Source: Nocardia vinacea
GTDB taxonomy: Bacteria > Actinomycetota > Actinomycetes > Mycobacteriales > Mycobacteriaceae
DNA: 64,000 nt
NCBI RefSeq assembly: GCF_035920345.1
Contig: NZ_CP109149.1
Coordinates: forward strand, 6,820,001 to 6,884,000
Direction: 5' to 3'
The stretch's first letter is position 1. Each line of letters opens with the position of its first letter. Under the pieces are notes generated by a model, which did no database searches, was not told where the DNA came from, and saw nothing but the letters and a program-made list of their open reading frames with translations. The translations under genes were made by a program, and so were the position numbers. Positions 17,747 through 27,400 of the stretch are shown piece by piece.

Positions 17747-18148
17747 ATGGCGACAACAACTGCGGCACAACGCCGTGACCTGGCAAAACAGCAATACGAC
17801 GCCTACGTGGCCGAATGCCCGACGCGCCAACTTCTCGACCGGATCAGCGATAAATGGGTCAGCTTGATACTCAACGCTCTCGCTGACGGCCCGCGGCGTT
17901 ACGCCGAGATCAACCGCATCATCTCCGGCGTCAGCCCCAAAATGCTCACCCAAACCCTGCGCACCCTCGAGCGCGACGGGCTACTAGAACGCCGGATCAC
18001 CGCCGAGGTGCCTGTCCGCGTCGACTACGAACTCACCGCGCTCGGCCACAGCCTGCAGCCTGTGATGCACGCCATAAAAACGTGGGCCGAAGATCGCATG
18101 GACGAAGTGCTGGCGGCACGCGCACGTTACGACGGTGAACCAGCGTGA
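17747..18148 (+). CDS. HxlR-family winged-helix transcriptional regulator
   Basis: The product is 133 aa from ATG 17747, with GGGGAAG upstream. It shows the typical HxlR pattern: an N-terminal Cys in VAECPTRQLLDRISDKWVSL, then LADGPRRYAEINRII, SPKMLTQTLRTLERDGLLER and YELTALGHSLQPVMHAI. The single conserved Cys before the HTH is the sensing residue in several family members (quinones, diamide, aldehydes). Divergence from a quinone oxidoreductase makes that gene the likely target. Confidence 0.88.
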   Translation: MATTTAAQRRDLAKQQYDAYVAECPTRQLLDRISDKWVSLILNALADGPRRYAEINRIISGVSPKMLTQTLRTLERDGLLERRITAEVPVRVDYELTALGHSLQPVMHAIKTWAEDRMDEVLAARARYDGEPA

Positions 18149-18212
18149 CCGTGTCGTAAAAGTTGGCCACGAATGCCTTCCCAGCGGTGAAGCTGGCCTT
18201 AACCTTTTATTC

Positions 18213-18374
18213 ATGACCGCGGCCTTCGATGATATGGATCTGCGCGACCTCGTCGGACTGCTTACCGAAGATGAACAACGGGAGCTTCGACCGGCGCTGC
18301 TGCGTGTGTTATCCCGCCAAACCCCGCAGGAGCTACTCCGTCGTGAACTGGGCCTTCGTATGACGAAGGTCTGA
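18213..18374 (+). CDS. Possible small protein, 53 aa
   Basis: ATG at 18213 opens a frame (MTAAFDDMDLRDLVGLLTED, then LRPALLRVLSRQTPQELLRR) with good amphipathic-helix character but no ribosome site. The frame can be extended upstream to 18135. I do not recognise a family. Codon choice is compatible with coding, but it may be chance. Confidence 0.3.
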   Translation: MTAAFDDMDLRDLVGLLTEDEQRELRPALLRVLSRQTPQELLRRELGLRMTKV

Positions 18375-18470
18375 CCCCGCCGGATCACCGAACACCATCC
18401 ACCAGGCCGTTGCGTCGGCTAGCACAGCCGACGCCGCGGCCATTCGTCGTCAAAGGGCGCTATTGGCCTG

Positions 18471-18516
18471 AGCGCCCACTCGTTCCGGATTCTGCGGAAT
18501 CCCCCGAGTGGGCGCT
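18471..18516. terminator. Hairpin between HxlR and embB
   Basis: A perfect 12-bp stem (AGCGCCCACTCG with CGAGTGGGCGCT), with a second small stem inside. It could terminate transcripts from either side. Confidence 0.55.
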
Positions 18517-18543
18517 GAGTACACCTCGTTCCCCGAAACGAGA

Positions 18544-18572
18544 GCAGGCCCGCCGAATTCGACGGGCCTGCC
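18544..18572 (-). terminator. Terminator after embB
   Basis: GCAGGCCCG and CGGGCCTGC arms around a GAATTC-containing loop, 12 nt past the embB stop, with a further small CTCGTT/AACGAG hairpin beyond it. Confidence 0.65.
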
Positions 18573-18584
18573 TTCATTCACGAC

Positions 18585-21500
18585 CTAGAACACACGCAGC
18601 TGTCCGGGCGACCAAAGCCCCGAGCGGCTGGCCGTACCCGTATCCAACTTGGCCGGAACCGCATTCGGGTAGTACTGGTCGTAGCGCTCCAGCGAACCCC
18701 AGTCCCGCGCCCAGTCGTTCTTCATATACGTCGGAATGGTGCTCGACTTCGCCAGCATCTGGCTGAAGCCCAAGAGCCCACCGAATTCCTCGGCCTGCCA
18801 GGTATTCGTCGAACTGATGGCCAGCGGCCGGTCCGGCAGGATCCGGTACCCGGGCACCTCGGCCACCCCGTTCTTGTGGTCCAGCGGCCGCTGGCACGGG
18901 AACTGCAGCCCGACCGCCCAGTCCAGCAGCACCGGCTGCTCGGAACCGATAAAGGTGTTGAGCGTGGCCAACTTCGGCATCCGCGGCGGGGTGAACGCCA
19001 GCCACTGATCGCCGATCAGAATCGGGTCGTTGGCGACAATGCGCACCGCATCGGCATCGGGCGCGATCTCGTCGAGCGGGATGCGCAGATTGCGCCACGA
19101 CGGGAACGGACCGATATCGCGCGGCAGGTAGGTGCCGAGCATCTGCACAGTGCCGTCGGGCAGGTGCTTGCCGTAGTCGACGGTCAGCGACTGGCCGTAC
19201 CTGGTGTCGCCGGTGTCATCGACGGACAGGATGCGGCCCGCGGCCGAAATGACCACCAGCGGATGATCATCCGAGCGCGGCGCCAGCTGGTACCAGCTGG
19301 AGACCAGATGCGCGGGCTGCTGCACGCCGCCCTGGTAGCTGCCCATCACCGGCGTGGTGGCCGGGTCGAGGCCGAAGGGCAGGGTGGCCCGGCTGCCGTT
19401 GACACCGGTCGCGCCGTAACCGCCGTCGGTGCCCGCGTTCTGGCCGTCCGCGCCGACCGGACCGACCGACTGGGTGGAGGTATTGCCGGTGCCCGGCTTC
19501 ACCTCGATGGTGTCGGCGCTGAGCTTCTCGGGCACACCGTTCGGATCGAAGCCGACCGGATCGGCGCCGGCCAGCGGATCACCGTTCTTCGGCGGATTCG
19601 CCGGATCGTTGATCGGCGTGAGCATGCCGTTGCCCTTGTTCACATCCGGTTCCACCAGCACGTCATTGGCGAGACCGCACGAATTACCCTGCACCGCATC
19701 GAAATTCGAGCGCGCGAGCGAATAGGCCGGGTACTGCGCCACCGCGCCCTTGACCAGCGAGAACACCTCGAGCAGCACCATCAGCGCGGCGACGACGGTC
19801 AGCGGGATCGCGGCGAACTTGCGAATCCGCTTGCCGCGCACCGACTTCGCCGACGGCTGTGGCCTGGTGTAATCCTCGCGCAGCGCCGACCAGGCGACCA
19901 GCGCCAGCGCCAGCCCGAACAGCATCAGCATCAGCGTGTTCGACTGGTAGCCGTGCAGCGAGATCCGCTTGTCGAACCACGGCACGCCGAAGCTGGACAC
20001 GTACCAGTAGCCGTTGATGCCCGAGAATGCGACCGCCAGCACGAACAGCAATCCGGCGAGGAAGATCGCCCGATTCTTCCTGGCCCGCAACGCACTTGCC
20101 GAAACCGCCACCGCGGTGACCGCGGCCAGTGATCCGGCGATGCCCGCGTACGCGCCGAAGTGGTGGGTCCACTTCGTCGGGTTGAACATCATGAAGAAGA
20201 TGGTTCCGAAGACCACGCCCATCAGCCGCCAGGTCGGACCGCTGGCGATGCCGGGAACCTGCCTGCGCCGCAACAGCACCAGCATGGTGGTGAACAGGCA
20301 CAGCAGCATGATCAGGAAGGCGAAGCGGCGCGAAAGCGATCCGTCGACGGTCTCCACGAACAGGTAGTAGTAGCGCAGGTAGTCCTCGTACCAGGCCAGG
20401 TTCGGGCCGGTCACCTGCCGCACCCGGTTGGCCTCCTGGATTCCGGCGAAGGTCTGGTCGCTGTAGACCACGATCAGCACCAGCAGACCCGCCGCCGCGA
20501 TCGGCGCGAGCAGCGGCAGCGTCGAACCCCACTTACCAACGCCCTGCGCCGTGAACTGCCGATGCCGCCGCACCACGATCCGCACCAGCGGCCGAATACC
20601 GGCGAGCAGCGCCGCCACACACATCAGACCGGTCGGTGCCGCCGCCAAGGTGAACGCGGCCACCAGAATCGCCATCGCGGCCGGAAGCAGTCGACCCGTG
20701 GCAATGGCCCGCTCGATCGACACCCAGGTCAGCAGCGCGCCGAGCGCGACGATCGGCTCCGAGCGCAGACCGTTGTCGAACGGCAGCCAGAACGCCAGGA
20801 AGACCAGCCCACCGGTCCACAGCGCCACCTTGCTGTTGCGCACCCCGCGCCCGAGCCGGGGCACCACCTCGCGGCTGATCACCATCCAACAGAGAATTGC
20901 GCAGAACAGCGCGGGCAGCCGGACCCACGGGCTCGCGGTGGAGATCTCCGAGAAGGCCTGGATGACGTAGTAGTACCAGCCGAACGGCGCCTCCGGCACG
21001 CCGTACCAGCGGAAGTAGTTGGCCATATAGCCCGCGTGCGGCGCCACCCGCACCATGCTCAGGATGTAGCCGTCGTCGGAAGTGTTGGCGCCGACGAAAT
21101 GCCACAGCAGCAGCGTGCCGACGACCGCGCCGTCCGCCCAGTTCGGCTTCAGCCAGTTGGCGGGCAGGAACCGGCGGTGCCCGCGCCCGTCACCGCCGTC
21201 GAGCCGAGCCAGTGCACCGAGCGCGATCAGCGTGCACAGCACCGCCGCGATCATCGCGATCAACTTGACCGGGGTCGGGCTGGAGGAGAACCGGGTGTCC
21301 ACCGTCATGTGGAACGAAAGACCGGTGGGTACCGCGCCCTTCAGATCGGTGAACACGCCGACCACCTGCGGACGCAGATCGCCGTTCAGCTGCCCTTCGA
21401 CCGGTACCTCGACCTTCTCCGTCGTCCCGGGCGCCGCGCCCTCGACCGGCCGCTCGATCGTCGTGGTCACACCGTCGAACGACGCCCTGGTCCGATTGAT

Positions 21501-21962
21501 GTCGGAACTGATGGTGATCGACGTGCACGCGCCCAGCTGCGCACGCTCGGCCGAGGCGACCACGGCATTGCGGTCGACCACATCCACCGTGGTGTCCGAG
21601 ACCCGCACGAAGATCGCCTCGAGCGATGCCCGGTCGCCCGGCGGCGGCGCGGTGGCCAGCAGCATCCCGCCGTAACTCGGCAGCTGATCGATTGCCGAAC
21701 ACGGAATGCGGGCGTCGAGATCGATCGGCACCTGCGACATCAGCGGCGCCTGCACACTGTTGAGCGCGCCAGCCTGCGGCCAATTCAGCGTCGCGGTGGT
21801 CTGGCTGACCGGTAAGAACGGAGCTGCCAGCGCGAACAGTGCGCCGAGCACGCCGGCGACCAGCGCGACGAGGCGCGCGGTTCGGAAATCGCTCGGTGCG
21901 ACTTCGGGCGCGGCAGGCGGTTTTGTCAAGACAGCGGTAGCGACGTCGGGCACGGTTGGCAA
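18585..21962 (-). CDS. embB: Arabinosyltransferase, EmbB-type
   Basis: A GT53 polytopic enzyme that extends and branches arabinogalactan arabinan. The product is 1125 aa from TTG 21962, with GGGGGAG 6 nt upstream. It shows ANTSDDGYILSMVRV (Asp pair), SNYF-like MANYFRWYGVPEAPFGW, LRYYYLFVETVDGSLSRRF, NPTKWTHHFGAYAG, LVEPDVNKGN and the C-terminal GTASRSGLWSPGQLRVF. The last three resemble mycobacterial EmbB more than EmbA or EmbC. The residue matching EmbB Met306 is Val347 (SPWVRLPA). It is separated from the first emb gene and inverted, unlike embCAB of mycobacteria. A terminator follows. Confidence 0.9.
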   Translation of the reverse strand: MPTVPDVATAVLTKPPAAPEVAPSDFRTARLVALVAGVLGALFALAAPFLPVSQTTATLNWPQAGALNSVQAPLMSQVPIDLDARIPCSAIDQLPSYGGMLLATAPPPGDRASLEAIFVRVSDTTVDVVDRNAVVASAERAQLGACTSITISSDINRTRASFDGVTTTIERPVEGAAPGTTEKVEVPVEGQLNGDLRPQVVGVFTDLKGAVPTGLSFHMTVDTRFSSSPTPVKLIAMIAAVLCTLIALGALARLDGGDGRGHRRFLPANWLKPNWADGAVVGTLLLWHFVGANTSDDGYILSMVRVAPHAGYMANYFRWYGVPEAPFGWYYYVIQAFSEISTASPWVRLPALFCAILCWMVISREVVPRLGRGVRNSKVALWTGGLVFLAFWLPFDNGLRSEPIVALGALLTWVSIERAIATGRLLPAAMAILVAAFTLAAAPTGLMCVAALLAGIRPLVRIVVRRHRQFTAQGVGKWGSTLPLLAPIAAAGLLVLIVVYSDQTFAGIQEANRVRQVTGPNLAWYEDYLRYYYLFVETVDGSLSRRFAFLIMLLCLFTTMLVLLRRRQVPGIASGPTWRLMGVVFGTIFFMMFNPTKWTHHFGAYAGIAGSLAAVTAVAVSASALRARKNRAIFLAGLLFVLAVAFSGINGYWYVSSFGVPWFDKRISLHGYQSNTLMLMLFGLALALVAWSALREDYTRPQPSAKSVRGKRIRKFAAIPLTVVAALMVLLEVFSLVKGAVAQYPAYSLARSNFDAVQGNSCGLANDVLVEPDVNKGNGMLTPINDPANPPKNGDPLAGADPVGFDPNGVPEKLSADTIEVKPGTGNTSTQSVGPVGADGQNAGTDGGYGATGVNGSRATLPFGLDPATTPVMGSYQGGVQQPAHLVSSWYQLAPRSDDHPLVVISAAGRILSVDDTGDTRYGQSLTVDYGKHLPDGTVQMLGTYLPRDIGPFPSWRNLRIPLDEIAPDADAVRIVANDPILIGDQWLAFTPPRMPKLATLNTFIGSEQPVLLDWAVGLQFPCQRPLDHKNGVAEVPGYRILPDRPLAISSTNTWQAEEFGGLLGFSQMLAKSSTIPTYMKNDWARDWGSLERYDQYYPNAVPAKLDTGTASRSGLWSPGQLRVF

Positions 21963-22071
21963 TGGTAGCTCCCCCGCCTCCCCGCGTCTTCAGGCCAGAC
22001 TCGGGTGCGCACCGCGTTGCGTCTGCGTCCGGCGGTTGAGCATCAGCGCAGGTTCTGGGCGTGCCCCACGA

Positions 22072-22095
22072 GTTACCCATGTTCTTACGAAATCA
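22072..22095 (-). repeat. 24-nt dispersed element, copy 3 (minus strand)
   Basis: On the minus strand it reads TGATTTCG ... ACATGGGTAAC, then TCG. It points toward embB, whose start is 109 nt away. Confidence 0.75.
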
Positions 22096-22133
22096 GGTGT
22101 CGGGTATCCGACAAACTTCCAGGAGGTGACCAC

Positions 22134-22157
22134 TGATTTCGTTAGCACATGGGTAAC
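22134..22157 (+). repeat. 24-nt dispersed element, copy 4
   Basis: Same core, preceded by GTGACCAC as in copy 1. It points toward the cyclophilin start 135 nt away and forms an inverted pair with copy 3. Confidence 0.75.
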
Positions 22158-22292
22158 TCGCCGGGTACGCCCATAAACGGGCCGATCACGATACCGACGG
22201 CCCGCGACGCTGGTCGCCCGGCACTCACGACCGGCAAAATATCCGGGGAGGCGGGGGAGCCCGGTAACGGACACGATGGAAAGGTGTGGGGT

Positions 22293-22790
22293 ATGACAAA
22301 GGTGAATCTCGAAACCAACTACGGACAGATCGTGCTGGAGCTCGACGACGCGAAGGCCCCGAACACCGTCGCGAACTTCGTGAATTACGTGAACGCCGGC
22401 CACTACAACGGCACCATCTTCCACCGCGTCATTCCGGGTTTCATGATCCAGGGCGGTGGCTTCACCCCCGAGATGCAGCAGAAGGGCACGCAGGCCCCGA
22501 TTCAGAACGAAGCGAACAACGGCCTGAAGAACGACAAGTACACCGTCGCGATGGCCCGCACCAACGACCCGCATTCGGCCACCGCGCAGTTCTTCATCAA
22601 CATCTCCGACAACGGCTTCCTGAACCACTCCGCGCCGAACCCGCAGGGCTGGGGCTACGCGGTCTTCGGCAAGGTCTCCGAGGGCTCCGAGGTGGTCGAC
22701 AAGATCGCCGCGGTATCCACCGGTTCGGCGGGCATGCACCAGGACGTGCCGCAGGACGACGTCATCATCGAGTCGGCGACCATCGCCTGA
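22293..22790 (+). CDS. Cyclophilin-type peptidyl-prolyl cis-trans isomerase
   Basis: The product is 165 aa from ATG 22293, with GGAAAGG upstream. It is a cytosolic PpiB-like cyclophilin catalysing prolyl isomerisation. Active-site residues are visible: [13 protein letters not shown] (Arg and Phe), [17 protein letters not shown] (Gln-Phe-Phe) and GYAVFGKV. No signal peptide. Length is typical for bacterial PpiB. It is convergent with accD4, and the two share a strong hairpin between their stops. Confidence 0.95.
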   Translation: MTKVNLETNYGQIVLELDDAKAPNTVANFVNYVNAGHYNGTIFHRVIPGFMIQGGGFTPEMQQKGTQAPIQNEANNGLKNDKYTVAMARTNDPHSATAQFFINISDNGFLNHSAPNPQGWGYAVFGKVSEGSEVVDKIAAVSTGSAGMHQDVPQDDVIIESATIA

Positions 22791-22810
22791 CTTCCGCTGC
22801 CACGAACAGC

Positions 22811-22845
22811 ATCGGGCCGCATCCCCGGCGGGGATGCGGCCCGAT
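22811..22845. terminator. Bidirectional terminator between the cyclophilin gene and accD4
   Basis: A perfect 16-bp stem around a 3-nt loop (arms start ATCGGGCC and end GGCCCGAT), in the 59-nt gap between convergent genes. Confidence 0.85.
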
Positions 22846-22849
22846 CCCG

Positions 22850-24394
22850 TCAGAGCGGCAGGAGGTGGTGTTTTCGGGGGTTGCGGACGAGGGCCTTATC
22901 GCGCAGGAGGTGGAGGGCCCGACGGAGTTCCAGGCGGGTGGTCGACGGTTCGATGACGGCGTCGATATAGCCGCGCTCGGCGGCGACCCACGGGGTCGCA
23001 ACGGTCGCGTTGTAGAAGTCGATCATCTGCTGGCGCACCGCGGCGCGCTGATCCTCCGGCGCCGCGTCGATCTGTCTGCGGCCGATCAGGCTGACCGCGC
23101 TCTCCGCGCCCATGACCGCGATCCGCGCGGTGGGCCAGGCCAGATTCACATCCGCACCGAGCTGTTTCGAACCCATCACCGCATATCCGCCGCCATAGGA
23201 CTTGCGGATAACCACGGTCACCTTCGGCACGGTGGCCTCGACATAGGAGAACAGGAAGCGGCCGCCGCGCTTGATGACGCCGATCTTCTCCTGTTCCACA
23301 CCGGGTAGGAATCCCGGTGTGTCGACAACGAATACGAGCGGAATCTCGAACGCGTCGCACATCCGCACGAAGTGCGCGGCCTTATCCGAGGCCCTGGCAT
23401 CGAGCGCACCGGCGTACACCATCGGCTGATTCGCGACCACACCGACGCTGCGGCCGTCCACCCGCGCGAATCCGGTGATGATATTGCGCCCCGCCGTGGC
23501 GCCGATCTCGTGGAAATCACCGTCGTCGAATATGCGCAACAGGATGTCGTGCATGTCGTACCCGGCAGTATCCGAGTCCGGGACAATCGAATTCAGTTCC
23601 AGATCCGATTCGGTGATCTCCGGCTCCAGTCCCGGATTCACGATCGGCGGCTGTTCCTGGCAGCTCGTCGGCAGGAAGCCCAGATACGCGCGCACCCATT
23701 CGAACGCGGACTGCTCATCATCGGCGACGTGATGGATATTGCCGTACTGCGCTTGGCTATTGGCGCCGCCGAGCTCCTCGAGGCTGACGTCCTCGCCGGT
23801 GACCTCCCGGATCACGCCGGGCCCGGTGACGAACATGTAGGCCTCATGCGTGGCCACCACCACATCGGTATTGATGGGCGCGTAAACCGCGCCGCCCGCG
23901 CACTTGCCGAGAATCAGCGATACCTGCGGTACCAGCCCCGATAGCGGCTCGGCGCGATTCCCGAGCTCGGCATACCAGGCCAACGAGGTCACGGCCTCCT
24001 GCACGCGCGCGCCGCCGGAATCGTTGATGCCCACCATGGGGCAGCCGACCTTCGCGGCGTACTCCATGATTTTGGCGACCTTGCGGCCGAACATCTCACC
24101 GACCGAACCGCCGTAAACGGTCTGGTCGTGGGAGAACACCGCGACCGGACGCCCCTCGACCAGGCCGTGCCCGGTGATCACGCCGTCGCCGTACAGCGCG
24201 GACGGATCACCCGGCTTCCGCACCAGCGCACCGATTTCCACGAAGGTTCCCGGATCCAACAGCATATTGATCCGGTCGCGGGCACTCGGAATTCCCTTCT
24301 TCGCCCGCTTTGCCACCCCCGCTTCGCCCGCCGGTTCCTGCGCTAATTCCAGTCTTTTGCGCAGGTCGGCGAGTTTCTCGGCAGTAGTGCTCAC
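22850..24394 (-). CDS. accD4: Acyl-CoA carboxylase beta subunit AccD4
   Basis: Carboxyltransferase subunit that helps make the carboxyacyl extender for mycolate condensation by Pks13. The product is 514 aa from GTG 24394, with GAGAGGG upstream. Crotonase-like carboxyltransferase features: [32 protein letters not shown] (oxyanion hole), [43 protein letters not shown]. Length matches Rv3799 (about 517 aa). It is the last gene of the fadD32-pks13-accD4 operon, 28 nt after pks13, as in mycobacteria. Confidence 0.96.
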   Translation of the reverse strand: MSTTAEKLADLRKRLELAQEPAGEAGVAKRAKKGIPSARDRINMLLDPGTFVEIGALVRKPGDPSALYGDGVITGHGLVEGRPVAVFSHDQTVYGGSVGEMFGRKVAKIMEYAAKVGCPMVGINDSGGARVQEAVTSLAWYAELGNRAEPLSGLVPQVSLILGKCAGGAVYAPINTDVVVATHEAYMFVTGPGVIREVTGEDVSLEELGGANSQAQYGNIHHVADDEQSAFEWVRAYLGFLPTSCQEQPPIVNPGLEPEITESDLELNSIVPDSDTAGYDMHDILLRIFDDGDFHEIGATAGRNIITGFARVDGRSVGVVANQPMVYAGALDARASDKAAHFVRMCDAFEIPLVFVVDTPGFLPGVEQEKIGVIKRGGRFLFSYVEATVPKVTVVIRKSYGGGYAVMGSKQLGADVNLAWPTARIAVMGAESAVSLIGRRQIDAAPEDQRAAVRQQMIDFYNATVATPWVAAERGYIDAVIEPSTTRLELRRALHLLRDKALVRNPRKHHLLPL

Positions 24395-24422
24395 TTAAAC
24401 CCTCTCATCAGGTGGTGCACCC

Positions 24423-27400
24423 CTATGGGGCAATCACAGCAAGTTTCGCGGTGAGGTCGGCTCCGATCTTTCCGATCCGCGGCTCGTCAACGATCTGGAG
24501 GTGGTCACCCGGGATATGTATAACCTCGAGGTTCGGAATGTATTCATCCCAACCACCATTGGGTCGACGATCCGCGTACCGCGGCTCCAGCTCGATCATG
24601 CCGTCGTGGTAGCGATCCGCGAGATAGAGCACCACATCGCCGTCGTAATGGCTCGGCGTGGTCTTGGCCAGGTGGCGTCCCTCGAGCCACGAGGTGCGCT
24701 GATGCTCGAGCACACCGCCGGGAATCTTGGTGCCGCTGATCTTGATCAGATCCGACACCATCTTGAACTGCTCCTCGTCGGAGGCCGCGGCGAGCTCTTC
24801 CAACTGCTCCTGCGGGAGTTCACCTTCCACGCCGTAGGTCTTCTTGGCGAAGGCCTGATAGCGCTGGATCCGACGGACCCGCTCCTCCGGGCTGTTGTCC
24901 TCGCCCTCGGTCGGGATGGCCAGGTCGATCAGACCGACGATGCGCACATCGGCCCCCTCGGCGCGCAGCAGCTGGGCGACCTGCAGCGCGAACACCGCGC
25001 CGAGCGACCAGCCGTACAGCACGTACGGACCGTTGCCTTGGATCTTGCGGAGTTCGGGCAGGTACTGGCGCGCCCGCTCGACGATATCGCCCTCGACGCG
25101 CTCGAAACCGTACATCGGGGTATCGGCCGGAAGCCGCTTCAGCAGCGGTTCGTAGACCAGTGTGTTGCCGCCCGATGGATGGAATACGAAGACCGGCACC
25201 GCATTCGAGCCGTCGGCGCGCGCCCGCAACGGGCGCACGAACCCATCCACATCGGCACCGCTGTTCTGCAGTTCGCGCACGATATCGGCGAGCTGCTCGA
25301 TGGTCTCGCAGTCGAGCACATCATCGACGGTGACCTCGGCCTTGACCCGCTCGGTCAGTCGGGTCGCCAACTTCTCGGCGACCTCTTCTTCGAGGATCGG
25401 CAGGGTATTGAAGATGCCACCGGCCGACTTACCGGTGACGATCGCCCAGGTCGCGAAGGTCAACCGCTCGGCGGCGTCGCGCGGCGGCACGTCGTCCTCA
25501 TCGGCACCGGCGGGCTGCCCACCGAAGATCGCAGCGGCAGCCACACCCTCGGCCCCGCCCACCGCGGTGGTGTCCTCGGTATCCAGAGCGCGTTCGATCA
25601 CAGCTTCGTCGGCCTCGGCAGCAGCAGCCTGCGCGGGAGTGGCCGGGGCAGGCGCGGCGGTACCAGCGGCAGCACCGGTGATACCGGCGGCCGCCTCCGC
25701 CTCGACAACGATCTTCTCGGCCTCCGACTCCACCGAGGTGTTCTCGGCATCCAGCGAAACCCCTTCACCGGCAGCGGCATTCGCCACCACGGCCGCCGGA
25801 TCCTCGCCCGCCGCAACCGCAGCGCGCGCCGCAGCGATGAATCCGCCGTCGACCGCGATCTCCTCACCGGCCGCCTGCTTATCGGCGATCGCCTGCACCT
25901 CGTCGCGATGCTCTATCGCGTAGTGCAGCACCTTGCCGACCTCGTTCAGGTTGGCATCGCGCACGGCCTGGATCTGCAGCTGCGGAATATCGAATTCGTA
26001 TTCGACCCGGTTCTTGATGCGCATGGCCATCAGCGAGTCGAGGCCGAGCTCCATCAGCGGGATCTCCATCGGCAGATCCTCGACCGCGTAACCCATCGAC
26101 TCGGCGACGATCAGCGCCAGCCGCTCCTCCAGGGTCTGGGTGCCCGCCGGATCCCAACGATCACCGAAGGTTTCGACGATCTCGAGATCGGCGTCCCCGG
26201 TGGTCGCGACCTCGGTTGCCGGAACCGCAGTGGCGACAACGGGTTCGGGCAGCGGCGCCCCCGAGGCGACGACCGCCTCGAACAGCAGCTGGAAACTCGC
26301 ACCCGCGCGCGCATGCACCTGCACCGACGCACCACCCAGGTGCGGGATCAACGTGGTGGTCAACGTTCCGGTGGTCGGCAGCACCGCGTGCGGAACCGAC
26401 GCACCCAACGACACCTTGCTGAGCACCTGTGCCGCAGCGGTTTTCACCAGCACCGCGAGATCGGTGACGGCCGAGGCCTGCACCTCCCACCCGTGCCGAC
26501 CGTCCGGCAGCGCGACATGCGCACCGGGCACCCGGGCATTGCCGCTGCCACCGACCATCTTGGCCTTCGGCCAGTACTGCTTGCGCAGGAATGCGGTGCG
26601 CGGAATATCGGCGTAGTCGCCCGCGGGCAGCAGCGACGGCAGATCGACGCGATGCCCGTGTACGTAAAGCTGGGCCAGCGCCGAGATTACGCCCGCCGAC
26701 TCGTCTTCCTTGCGCTTGAGCGTCGGGATGAGCTGCGCATCGTGCACACCCGCCGCGAAGGTCGTGCCGAGAACCTGCATCAGCGCAACGGAATTCGGCG
26801 CCAATTCCAGGAAGGTGGTGTGGCCGGTGTCCACCGCGAGCTTCACCGCATTGGTGAAATACACCGAGTGGCGCATGTTCTTGACCCAGTAGGCCTCGTC
26901 GTGCACCGGATCGCTGCCGGGCCGATAGAACTCTTCCTTGTTGACGGTCGAGTACAGGCCCGCCGTCAACTTGGTCGGCTCGATACCGGCCAGTTCCGCC
27001 GCCAACTCGCCGAGCAGCGGATCCATCTGCGAGGTGTGCCCGGCGCCGCGGGTCGCCAGCACACGAGCGAATTTGCCCGCCTCCTCGACCTTGGCCACGA
27101 TCGCCGCGACCTGATCCTGCGGGCCACCGATCACGGTATTCGTCGGCGCCGCGTACACCGCGCACTCGACATCCGGATAGTCGACCAGCATCGCCTCGAC
27201 ATCGGCGGCACTCAGCTCGACCAGCGCCATATTGCGCACATCGTCATCACTGATCATCGCCTCGCCCTCGCCCATCAGGCGTGAACGGGCGCAGATCACG
27301 CGCACCGCATCCTCGAGCACGAGACCACCGGAGATATAGGCCCCGGCCACCTCCCCCATCGAATGACCGACCACCGCATCGGGTTGCGCGCCGTGCGCGC

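Larger units (their letters stand above)
21963..22292. other. 330-nt divergent intergenic region between embB and the cyclophilin gene
   Basis: It holds the two start-proximal ribosome sites and a head-to-head pair of the 24-nt dispersed element. No gene was recognised. Confidence 0.6.

Noticed and set aside
22121..22176. Short leader peptide starting at GTG 22126
   Set aside because: Its AGGAGG overlaps the start codon rather than lying upstream. It is kept only as one hypothesis for the dispersed element.
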